Assembly (NCBI GenBank): GCA_937934635.1
Contig: CALGZD010000271.1
Coordinates: 1-6,471 of the forward strand
From: an uncultured Deinococcales bacterium
Lineage (GTDB): Bacteria > Deinococcota > Deinococci > Deinococcales > Trueperaceae
DNA length: 6,471 nucleotides
Direction: 5' to 3'
Below the pieces are notes generated by a model. The model did no database searches. It saw only the letters and a program-made list of their open reading frames with translations, and was not told where the DNA came from. The position numbers were made by a program, and so were the translations under genes. Shown here one piece after another: positions 1 to 5,382 of the stretch (positions are counted from its first letter, which is position 1; every line of letters starts with the position of its first letter).

Positions 1-30
1 TCAACTTTCAAATGATAATTTAAAGCTATT

Positions 31-990
31 GTGCATGAGCGATTTTTAGTTCGTATTTTAAAGGAACTTTGTGCTGAAAAGGCGATAGAGCTTGAGGTTT
101 TGTCACAAGGTTGGGTTTTTCGTATGACGAAAGATGACGAGAAAGATATCAAGATTCGTCATGTCTATGGCAATAACTTTGACATCGATACAGCAGCAAC
201 GCAGAAGATAGTCAGTGATAAGGCAGCGGTTTCGCTTTTGTTTACGCATTTGGGTGTGCCACATGTGGAGCACAAGATGTTTTTGAATCCCTTTTTTTCT
301 GATTATGTGCCATCAAAAGGGAATTGGGAAAAGATGCGTGCTTTGGCAGAAAGCTATGAGAACAAGGTTGTGGTGAAGGCAGCGCAGGGCTCGAGCGGAA
401 ACGAGGTATTCCTCGCAACCAACCCTCGGGATATGGAGCTCCATGTAAATACGTTGTTTCAGACAGAACGCAACATCTGTTTTTCGCCTTACATTCCCTA
501 TGAAAATGAATACCGCCTAGTCATGCTCAATGGTCAGGTACAGTTGTGCTACCAAAAGGTGAGACCAAAAGTGATAGGTGATGGCGAAGCAACTTTAGCA
601 CAGTTAATTGCCAGAGAAAGCAGTGACCAAACGTTACTTGTGAAGCAGCAGCTCCTAGCAAAAAATGCAGATGTGTTAGATAAAGTTCTTGCAGATGGAG
701 AAGAGCATTTGCTTCATTGGCAGCACAACCTAAGTAAAGGGTCTCGTCCTCAGGTCGTGAAAGACGCTGCTCTGTTAGGCAGACTCACTCAGCTAGCACA
801 AGAGGTTGTGCAAGCACTGACAATGCGCTTCGTCTCGGTTGATATAATTGAATTTGAAAATGAACTGCTTGTACTAGAAGTGAATTCTGGCGTGATGATG
901 GACAACTACGTTCGGTTGTTGCCAGACGGTTACCAGCAAGCTAAACAGGTCTATGGCAACGTCATGACCGTCATGTTTGATTTAGGGTAA
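31..990 (+). CDS. Stand-alone ATP-grasp ligase, cyanophycin synthetase/RimK-like
   Basis: This is probably a cytoplasmic ATP-dependent carboxylate-amine ligase that makes an acyl-phosphate and joins it to an amine; the substrate is unknown. The 319 residues fit a whole single-domain ATP-grasp protein. The pre-ATP segment is 'SDKAAVSLLFTHLGVP' (62-77). The ATP-binding strand and glycine-rich loop are 'VVVKAAQGSSGNEV' (113-126). Next come E160/R162 in 'NEYRLVML', then 'VRPKVIGDGEAT' (178-188), matching the 'IGDG' segment of cyanophycin synthetase, and 'NLSKGSRP' (233-240), matching its 'NLSTGG' segment. D271, E283 and N285 ('VLEVNSG') are the likely Mg-ATP ligands. The Mur-ligase half of cyanophycin synthetase is absent. 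The start is the GTG at 31; stops lie in frame at 13 and 16, no clear Shine-Dalgarno is seen, and the next in-frame ATG (124) would remove part of the N-terminal region. mgtE follows on the same strand. The fold is confident, the reaction is not. Confidence 0.85.
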   Translation: MHERFLVRILKELCAEKAIELEVLSQGWVFRMTKDDEKDIKIRHVYGNNFDIDTAATQKIVSDKAAVSLLFTHLGVPHVEHKMFLNPFFSDYVPSKGNWEKMRALAESYENKVVVKAAQGSSGNEVFLATNPRDMELHVNTLFQTERNICFSPYIPYENEYRLVMLNGQVQLCYQKVRPKVIGDGEATLAQLIARESSDQTLLVKQQLLAKNADVLDKVLADGEEHLLHWQHNLSKGSRPQVVKDAALLGRLTQLAQEVVQALTMRFVSVDIIEFENELLVLEVNSGVMMDNYVRLLPDGYQQAKQVYGNVMTVMFDLG

Positions 991-998
991 CTATTCTA

Positions 999-1053
999 TC
1001 TGAATGCAATCTGAATGCAATCTGAATGCAGTCTGAATGCAATTTGAATAAAT
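999..1053. repeat. Five 11-bp direct tandem repeats upstream of mgtE
   Basis: Units are TCTGAATGCAA at 999-1009 and 1010-1020, TCTGAATGCAG at 1021-1031, TCTGAATGCAA at 1032-1042, and a degenerate TTTGAATAAAT at 1043-1053. The array fills most of the gap between the ATP-grasp gene and mgtE and ends 23 bp before the mgtE ATG. An 11-bp period puts each copy on nearly the same face of the helix, as in direct-repeat operators of PhoB/OmpR-type regulators, so it could be a regulator site; replication slippage is an equally simple explanation. Confidence 0.9.
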
Positions 1054-1076
1054 TTTAGGAGTAACAGAAACCAGCT

Positions 1077-2378
1077 ATGCAATTTGTAAGTGACCTAGCC
1101 CAAACCTTAATCGAAGAGCACCCAATAGACACAGCAAGAGTGCTTGAACGTCTTAGCCCGATTGAGGCTTGGGCAGCTTTGGTATTGGTTGAAGAACCTT
1201 ATAGACCCGAAATTGTAGAAAGTTTTTCGCCAGAGTTTGCAGCTAGAGTGCTGACACTTGCAGGACTTGAAAGCACACTGCGTTTAGTGCGAGAAATGCC
1301 TTCAGAGGTTAGTACCGATATTTTCGAGTGTTTGCCCAAAGACTTTGAACGTCAGCTCCTGAATGAGTTGCCTAATCTACATTCAGAAGAATTAGAAGAG
1401 CTCTTAGAGTACCCTGAAGATACTGCTGGTAGTGTGATGTCGCCCGATTTTGTAGCTTTAAATGAAACCGCAACAGTAAATGATGCGCTAACTCGTTTAA
1501 GACGGCTAAGTAGTGTTGGTCAAAATGTTAACTATGTGTATGTCATAGATAAAGCATCCCATCTTAAGGGTGTATTGGTGATGCGAGATTTAGTGCTTGC
1601 GCCAGGTAGTACGCCTCTTTCTGAAGTCATGCTGACGAACCTAATCAAGGTTTATACCGATGATGAGCTTGATGATGTTGCTGATACACTGATTGAAAAA
1701 AAGCTATTAGCTGTACCTGTTGTTAATGATGCTGAACAAATCAAAGGTATTATTGTTGCTACTCAGTTGGTGAAAGACTTGCAAGAAGAGGGTTTCGAAG
1801 ATGCTCAGAAAATGTTCGGTGCCGGTTCTGATGAGCACGCCTCATCTGGTGTTGGCTATACCATTCGCCAGCGTTTACCTTGGTTGCAAGTAAATCTACT
1901 TACTGCCTTTGCTGCTGCAGCGGTTGTCGGTGCCTTTGATGGCATCATTGCTCAGTACACGATTTTGGCAGCTTTTTTGCCTGTGGTTGCGGGGCAGGGA
2001 GGCAATGCTGGTGCACAGGCATTGGCAGTTATGCTTAGGGCAATTGCTTTAGGCGAGATAGATGTGCGTAAGCCACGCCGTGTGCTTGTTAAAGAAGCGA
2101 TGGTTGGTTTGCTGAATGGCATTGTTGTTGGCATCACCGCAGGTTTAGTGGCAGGCTTTTTTGGTGATAATGTCGCTCTGGGGCTGGTTGTAGCTTTGGC
2201 CATGATTATCAACCTTTTGATTGCAGGGATTGCAGGTGCAACAATTCCAATGGTGATGGAGCGATTGGGGCAGGATCCTGCACAGTCATCAAATATTATT
2301 TTGACGACAGTGACTGATATTATTGGCTTTGCTGCCTTTTTAGGCTTAGCTGTTTTTGCAATGCCATGGCTTGGGTAG
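1077..2378 (+). CDS. mgtE: MgtE family magnesium channel/transporter
   Basis: This is a Mg2+-gated Mg2+ uptake channel of the inner membrane; the family acts as a homodimer. All three family regions are present at 433 residues, close to the usual 450. A helical, acidic MgtE N domain covers about 1-110, with the linker 'YPEDTAGSVMSPDFVAL' at 112-128. A CBS pair spans about 120-240 ('YVYVIDKASHLKGVLVMRDL', 'LLAVPVVNDAEQIKGIIVAT'). The membrane domain, about 268-433, has the signature 'PVVAGQGGNAGAQ' (302-314) with R321, and five likely helices. D414 in 'TTVTDIIGF' is the probable equivalent of the pore aspartate of Thermus MgtE. The ATG is forced: an in-frame TAA lies at 1062-1064 and the next Met is residue 74. 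AGGAG at 1057-1061 is 15 nt away, which is long. The 86-bp gap to the ATP-grasp gene leaves little room for a full M-box Mg2+ riboswitch, and none is apparent. Co-transcription with the ATP-grasp gene is possible. Confidence 0.96.
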   Translation: MQFVSDLAQTLIEEHPIDTARVLERLSPIEAWAALVLVEEPYRPEIVESFSPEFAARVLTLAGLESTLRLVREMPSEVSTDIFECLPKDFERQLLNELPNLHSEELEELLEYPEDTAGSVMSPDFVALNETATVNDALTRLRRLSSVGQNVNYVYVIDKASHLKGVLVMRDLVLAPGSTPLSEVMLTNLIKVYTDDELDDVADTLIEKKLLAVPVVNDAEQIKGIIVATQLVKDLQEEGFEDAQKMFGAGSDEHASSGVGYTIRQRLPWLQVNLLTAFAAAAVVGAFDGIIAQYTILAAFLPVVAGQGGNAGAQALAVMLRAIALGEIDVRKPRRVLVKEAMVGLLNGIVVGITAGLVAGFFGDNVALGLVVALAMIINLLIAGIAGATIPMVMERLGQDPAQSSNIILTTVTDIIGFAAFLGLAVFAMPWLG

Positions 2379-2445
2379 TAGTTGGGGTAATGGCTAGGGG
2401 TATTAGTTGGGGTAATGGCTTAATGGCTGGGCTAGGGTAATAGCT
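2379..2445. repeat. Imperfect tandem repeats (25-bp period) after mgtE
   Basis: A 17-bp core TAGTTGGGGTAATGGCT occurs exactly at 2379-2395 and 2404-2420, a 25-bp period. It is followed by decaying partial copies, TAATGGCT at 2421-2428 and CTAGGGTAATAGCT at 2432-2445. The array starts right after the mgtE stop and fills half of the 132-bp gap before the convergent receiver gene. No hairpin followed by a T-run is present, so it does not look like an intrinsic terminator. Function unknown. Confidence 0.85.
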
Positions 2446-2510
2446 ACTAATAGCCATATACTAAAAGATAGGCTGAAAGGTAATGTTGCTACCTATGAGG
2501 GGTTCTGCTT

Positions 2511-2939
2511 TTAGCTTTGCTCTGAATCTTTTGTTTCAACAAGTTTGAGAAGTTCTGCTGCTGAGAAGTTCTGTTTACTAATAAAACCAAGTGCGCCAAC
2601 ATCTTCGGCGAGGATGACATAGTTTTTGTCTTCAACTTCGCTGACCATAATAACTTTAAGCTTAGGTATGTTGCGGATGAGTCTGAGTGCTGTTGCAAAG
2701 CCGTTGAGTTCGGGCATGGCGACATCGATGATGGCTACATCAGGCTCGAGCTCAGGTAGTGCCTGCAATGCTTCTTGTCCATCGAGAGCAGTACCAACAA
2801 TATCAAAACCACTGTGTGCATTTAATATCTCGCTGCTATGATCAAGAAAAGACAACTGATCATCTATCAATGCAACACGTATAGGTTGACGGTTTTTTGG
2901 ATTTGTTGAGTTTGTTGGTGTAACTGACTCAGGCAACAT
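2511..2939 (-). CDS. Single-domain response regulator (CheY-like receiver)
   Basis: This is a soluble phospho-acceptor domain that should be phosphorylated by a histidine kinase and act by binding a partner, since it has no DNA-binding or enzymatic output. The 142 residues hold a 20-residue polar N-terminal extension and then one complete receiver domain. The acidic pair is D26/D27 ('VALIDDQ'), the phosphorylation site is D72 ('IIDVAMPELNGF'), the switch residue is S100 ('VIMVSE') and the conserved lysine is K122 ('GFISKQN'). The last helix is followed by an acidic tail and stop. Sequence style resembles receivers of NarL/FixJ-type regulators, but no helix-turn-helix is found in the bases after the stop. 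ATG 2939 is the only conventional start before an upstream in-frame stop; no good Shine-Dalgarno precedes it. No kinase gene is in view. It lies downstream of the ABC operon but behind a terminator, so it probably has its own promoter, which I could not identify. Confidence 0.9.
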   Translation of the reverse strand: MLPESVTPTNSTNPKNRQPIRVALIDDQLSFLDHSSEILNAHSGFDIVGTALDGQEALQALPELEPDVAIIDVAMPELNGFATALRLIRNIPKLKVIMVSEVEDKNYVILAEDVGALGFISKQNFSAAELLKLVETKDSEQS

Positions 2940-2978
2940 CCAGCCATTTTGAGCATCAGGTGCTATCCAAAGTCTTAC

Positions 2979-3030
2979 AAAAAATTAAGGTCAGCTACCA
3001 TCAAGATTGAGCTTGAAAATAGCTGACCTT
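2979..3030 (-). terminator. Rho-independent terminator of the ABC operon
   Basis: Perfect 11-bp arms AAGGTCAGCTA (2987-2997) and TAGCTGACCTT (3020-3030) form a hairpin. Its loop contains a second short stem, TCAAG (3001-3005) with CTTGA (3012-3016). Read on the minus strand, the stem is followed by AA and six T (2984 down to 2979), the classic layout. It stands about 87 bp after the permease stop and about 40 bp before the receiver start, so it should end ABC transcription before the receiver gene. A short TTTT at 3029-3032 gives a weaker plus-strand version. Confidence 0.85.
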
Positions 3031-3079
3031 TTGTGTGGGGTAAAAAATATTGGAAAATTAAAAGGCTAAAGCTAAAATA

Positions 3080-3102
3080 AATTACTATACTCAATAGTAA
3101 TT
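3080..3102 (-). other. Perfect 9-bp inverted repeat after the permease gene
   Basis: Arms AATTACTAT (3080-3088) and ATAGTAATT (3094-3102) enclose a 5-nt loop, 14 bp past the permease stop codon. On the minus strand it is followed by TATTTTAG. The stem is almost all A-T, so it is a poor terminator alone; it may be a 3'-end stabilising hairpin or a dyad protein site. Confidence 0.6.
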
Positions 3103-3116
3103 AAAGGCTATATTCT

Positions 3117-3899
3117 TTAGATATCAGACTTTTCAAAGCGTACTAAAGCAATAACTGCAAAAACAGCAGCAGATAACAAGATGCTACTGAGGCTTAGACC
3201 TAGCCTACTTAGATGAGGCTGGGCAAAGATATCTAAGTGACTGGTGAGTAGGAAGCGCTCGAGCCACGGGAAAACATCAAGCGAGTACATAATGATAAGC
3301 GTAGCCACCGAAGCCAAAGCCCCACTAACCCCAGAACCTAGCAAAACAGTAAATAGCATAGCCATACAGCTAATCGGCACAAGGCTAAGCGCAGCTAAAA
3401 AGTAAGCTCGGATAAGCTGAAAGACAGCAGCAGCAGCAGATAGTTCACCAACGCCTATGACATCACCACTCATGACACCTGTGCCACCAACGAAACTTCC
3501 ATAGCCAAAAGGAAAGCCGACGATAAGTGCAAAAAAGAAGGTAAAGGTCAGAAGTATAAAGGGAAAGAGTGCGCTCACTAGCAATTTAGAGCTAAGCCAT
3601 TGTGACCGTGTTATAGGTTTTAAGAGCATTGTTGGTAATGTGCCATGACTGCGTTCTATGCCAAGTAGCGATGCACTGACGATTGCCACTAAAAATGGCA
3701 AGACAAAATTTGAGTCCATGGCAGCAACCAAGGTTAGACCAGGTACTTGATAGGCGGAAATGACATAAAAGAAATATTTATCAATGATGCCAGGCGCATA
3801 AGCCCAAACTAGCGAGAAGATTGCCATCATTGCAAAGCTGATGTGAACAGCTCTTAAGCGCCAGAGTTTAGAGAATTCAATTTGCATGAGGGTTAGCAT
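3117..3899 (-). CDS. ABC-2 type transporter permease
   Basis: This is the membrane subunit of an exporter or membrane-remodelling ABC transporter, pairing with the ATPase encoded just upstream. The 260 residues show the ABC-2 permease layout: a short amphipathic N-terminus ('IEFSKLWRLR', 7-16) and about six hydrophobic segments, near 18-36, 64-80, 106-130, 160-185, 188-208 and 236-253. The cytoplasmic segment 'GIERSHGTLPTMLLKPITR' (80-98) is the typical 'E..GTL..LL..P.sR' coupling motif of the family, and the C-terminus 'RFEKSDI' is also typical. ATG overlaps the ATPase stop by one base (TAATG), and GTGAGGG lies 6 nt upstream, inside the ATPase gene, so translation is probably coupled. A second Met at residue 5 is possible but less well placed. 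Substrate cannot be told from sequence; relatives export peptides and antibiotics or serve unknown roles. Confidence 0.9.
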   Translation of the reverse strand: MLTLMQIEFSKLWRLRAVHISFAMMAIFSLVWAYAPGIIDKYFFYVISAYQVPGLTLVAAMDSNFVLPFLVAIVSASLLGIERSHGTLPTMLLKPITRSQWLSSKLLVSALFPFILLTFTFFFALIVGFPFGYGSFVGGTGVMSGDVIGVGELSAAAAVFQLIRAYFLAALSLVPISCMAMLFTVLLGSGVSGALASVATLIIMYSLDVFPWLERFLLTSHLDIFAQPHLSRLGLSLSSILLSAAVFAVIALVRFEKSDI

Positions 3900-4948
3900 T
3901 ATGTACCCTCACCATTCTGATTAGAGATGAGCTGTCCACTGGTTGTTAACATACGTTCACGGTAGTAAGCACGTAGGTCGAAAATGTCTTGGCTTAGTTC
4001 CAAGATGCTAACGCCTGCATGACTCAGTACAGAACTGATTTTTGCTAGTCCTTCGTTGCTTGTGAGGTCGACAACGATATCGTCTGAGCGAGACTGTACT
4101 TGTGCCACGAAGGGCTCTACTTTGAGTGCAGCAAGTGCTTCAGGTTTTTTATCAACGACTATCTTGTACCTATCACGACGTTGGTTCAAATTCACTTCGT
4201 CAATTAAGCGACCTTCTTCTAAAATGCCAACCTTGGTGCAGTACTCAGCTACTTCATCTAAGTGATGGGTAGAGATAAATACCGCAGCACCATCTTTTGC
4301 AGCATCTTGTAAGACTGTATGTACCAAGTGCAAGCTGAGAGGGTCCATGCCACTGGCAGGTTCATCTAAAATAAGAATTTTTGGTTTTGCCAAGATTGCT
4401 GCTGCCAGACCCAGACGTTGACGCATACCTAAACTGTAAACGCCAACTTTGCGCTCAGCAGCATTGGTCAATTCAACTTGGTCAAGTACTTCAGCAATGC
4501 GTTCTTTGCTAATGTCGCCAAGCAGCTTTGCGTGTAATCGCAAATTTTGACGACCTGACATATAAGGGTAAAAGGCAGCAGGAGCTTCTACAACTGCACC
4601 TAGATGCTTTTTGATTTTTGGATCACGCGTTGGGTTGATGCCAAATAGGTTGACTTCGCCAGAGCTTGGAAAGGCTAATCCTGTGATTAGGCGAATGACG
4701 GTTGTTTTGCCCGCACCATTTGGTCCAACTAAGGCATATACTTCGCCCTCGTTGATTTGTAAATCAAGGTCACGAATGACAGGGCGAAGACCATAGCGTT
4801 TTGAGACATTCTCAACTGAGATTGCAGGACCTGTATGACTAACGGCAACAGATTCTAATTCTGTACTCGCTTCTGGTTTGTTGGCGAGACCAGTAGGTAA
4901 CTTTAATTTTTTCCCTTGTATAGGAGACTTACGCTTTAGAGCAATCAT
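3899..4948 (-). CDS. ABC transporter ATP-binding protein (DrrA/BcrA type)
   Basis: This is the nucleotide-binding subunit that powers the permease encoded immediately downstream; it should sit on the cytoplasmic face as a dimer. Motifs in order: Walker A 'GPNGAGKT' (75-82), E121 in 'GAVVEAPAAFYP' at the usual Q-loop glutamine position, signature 'YSLGMRQRLGLA' (171-182), Walker B 'ILILDEPASGMDP' (191-203) with catalytic E196, and H228 in 'STHHLDE'. The Glu in the Q-loop and the SLGMRQR signature are common in the bacitracin/lantibiotic-resistance branch, so this is not a damaged protein. The family usually begins near 'ISVENVSKRYG' (43-53). Here about 42 extra residues precede it, starting basic ('MIALKRKSPIQGKKLK'). 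A C-terminal accessory region of about 100 residues (250-349) follows. ATG 4948 is supported by GAGGG 5 nt upstream and a TAA directly before it. First gene of a two-gene operon. Confidence 0.94.
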   Translation of the reverse strand: MIALKRKSPIQGKKLKLPTGLANKPEASTELESVAVSHTGPAISVENVSKRYGLRPVIRDLDLQINEGEVYALVGPNGAGKTTVIRLITGLAFPSSGEVNLFGINPTRDPKIKKHLGAVVEAPAAFYPYMSGRQNLRLHAKLLGDISKERIAEVLDQVELTNAAERKVGVYSLGMRQRLGLAAAILAKPKILILDEPASGMDPLSLHLVHTVLQDAAKDGAAVFISTHHLDEVAEYCTKVGILEEGRLIDEVNLNQRRDRYKIVVDKKPEALAALKVEPFVAQVQSRSDDIVVDLTSNEGLAKISSVLSHAGVSILELSQDIFDLRAYYRERMLTTSGQLISNQNGEGT

Positions 4949-5001
4949 TTATCCCTCACGTTCTATATGATTGTTAGCTAGAGTCTCCTCCCTAAATTGC
5001 G

Positions 5002-5042
5002 CTTATTAACTGCACTTATTAACTGCTGTGCTTATTAACTGC
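5002..5042. repeat. Three copies of CTTATTAACTGC in the ABC leader
   Basis: Exact 12-bp copies lie at 5002-5013, 5015-5026 and 5031-5042, with start-to-start spacings of 13 and 16 bp; flanking G and A extend copies one and three. In the ABC transcript direction the unit reads GCAGTTAATAAG and would lie in the 5' untranslated leader if the TATAAT at 5094-5099 is the promoter. The unit does not match the other repeat families in the window. Confidence 0.85.
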
Positions 5043-5093
5043 ACTGGAATTGATTTTAGATGCTTGATGTCTTAGTAACCTAAGTTATGACTC

Positions 5094-5099
5094 ATTATA
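5094..5099 (-). promoter_or_regulatory. Probable -10 box of the ABC operon promoter
   Basis: The minus strand reads GGTATAATGAG, a perfect TATAAT, in the divergent gap upstream of the ATPase gene. The hexamer 17 bp further upstream is CTACCA, only a 3/6 match to TTGACA, so the -35 is weak and an activator may help. Transcription would begin near 5087, giving a leader of about 140 nt. Confidence 0.5.
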
Positions 5100-5217
5100 C
5101 CTTTATTATTTCTTTATGGTAGTAAAAGAATTTGCTATTTTTGCTGCGTTTGTAAGTTGATAGGTCAGAATAGATACGGCTATTTCATGATTTGAGATAA
5201 CAAGGACACAGCTTGAA

Positions 5218-5240
5218 GTTTTTGGTTTTTGACCAAAAAC
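5218..5240. other. Perfect 9-bp inverted repeat (possible operator or hairpin)
   Basis: Arms GTTTTTGGT (5218-5226) and ACCAAAAAC (5232-5240) enclose TTTTG. No T-run follows on the plus strand and no T-run follows on the minus strand outside the stem, so it is not a standard terminator. It is a candidate dyad binding site between the two divergent genes. Confidence 0.55.
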
Positions 5241-5273
5241 GTTCCAAACAACCTTTTAAGCATCGTGATAAGA

Positions 5274-5329
5274 ATCTGACTCAGTGATATTTCTAAGATA
5301 TTTCTAAGATAATTCTAATTGGGTCAGAT
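5274..5329. repeat. Three 11-bp repeats bracketed by inverted arms
   Basis: GATATTTCTAA occurs at 5286-5296 and 5297-5307, with GATAATTCTAA at 5308-5318. The array is framed by ATCTGACTCA (5274-5283) and TGGGTCAGAT (5320-5329), which are inverted copies with one difference that would be a G-T pair in RNA. The arms sit 2 bp and 1 bp from the array ends. The array lies just upstream of a candidate -10 box for the next gene, where direct-repeat activators often bind. Confidence 0.8.
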
Positions 5330-5334
5330 GGGTT

Positions 5335-5340
5335 TATTAT
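5335..5340 (+). promoter_or_regulatory. Candidate -10 box for the acidic membrane protein gene
   Basis: TATTAT is a 5/6 match to TATAAT, 42 bp before the proposed ATG. The -35 position falls on ATTCTA, in the third 11-bp repeat, with little match to TTGACA. This is a weak call made mainly from position. Confidence 0.25.
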
Positions 5341-5382
5341 CCATATGCATCCGTCCTCAAGAAACTTCTAAGTTTAGCTGAT

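Larger units (their letters stand above)
4949..5382. other. Divergent intergenic region, repeat-rich
   Basis: This 434-bp stretch separates the minus-strand ABC operon from the plus-strand acidic membrane protein gene. I see no gene in it on either strand. It holds, left to right: the ABC ribosome binding site GAGGG (4953-4957), an unused-looking GGGAGGAG (4985-4992), three 12-bp repeats (5002-5042), a short dyad CTTAG-TAAC-CTAAG (5071-5084), a minus-strand TATAAT (5094-5099), a perfect hairpin (5218-5240), and a triple 11-bp repeat (5286-5318) inside inverted arms (5274-5329). Both divergent promoters must lie here unless the right gene is read from elsewhere. Confidence 0.8.

Noticed and set aside
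999..1053. CRISPR array
   Set aside because: Units are only 11 bp with no spacers between them, and no cas genes are present.
991..1076. M-box magnesium riboswitch before mgtE
   Set aside because: The 86-bp gap is shorter than a usual M-box and is mostly tandem repeat; no matching conserved segments were seen.
1077..2378. Open frame antisense to mgtE at 1952-2212
   Set aside because: It lies wholly inside the convincing MgtE gene, has Ala/Thr/Pro-rich composition typical of an antisense shadow, and shows no domain.
2478..2494. Terminator between the convergent mgtE and receiver genes (AGGTA ... TACCT)
   Set aside because: Only a 5-bp stem with a 7-nt loop and no proper T-run on either strand; too weak to call.
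2489..2725. Minus-strand open frame overlapping the receiver gene
   Set aside because: It is another frame of the same strand as the receiver gene, which has intact family motifs; this one has none.
3899..4948. Damaged ATPase because the Q-loop Gln is Glu and the signature is SLGMRQ instead of LSGGQ
   Set aside because: Both variants are common in the DrrA/BcrA-like branch, and Walker A, Walker B, catalytic Glu and H-loop His are intact.
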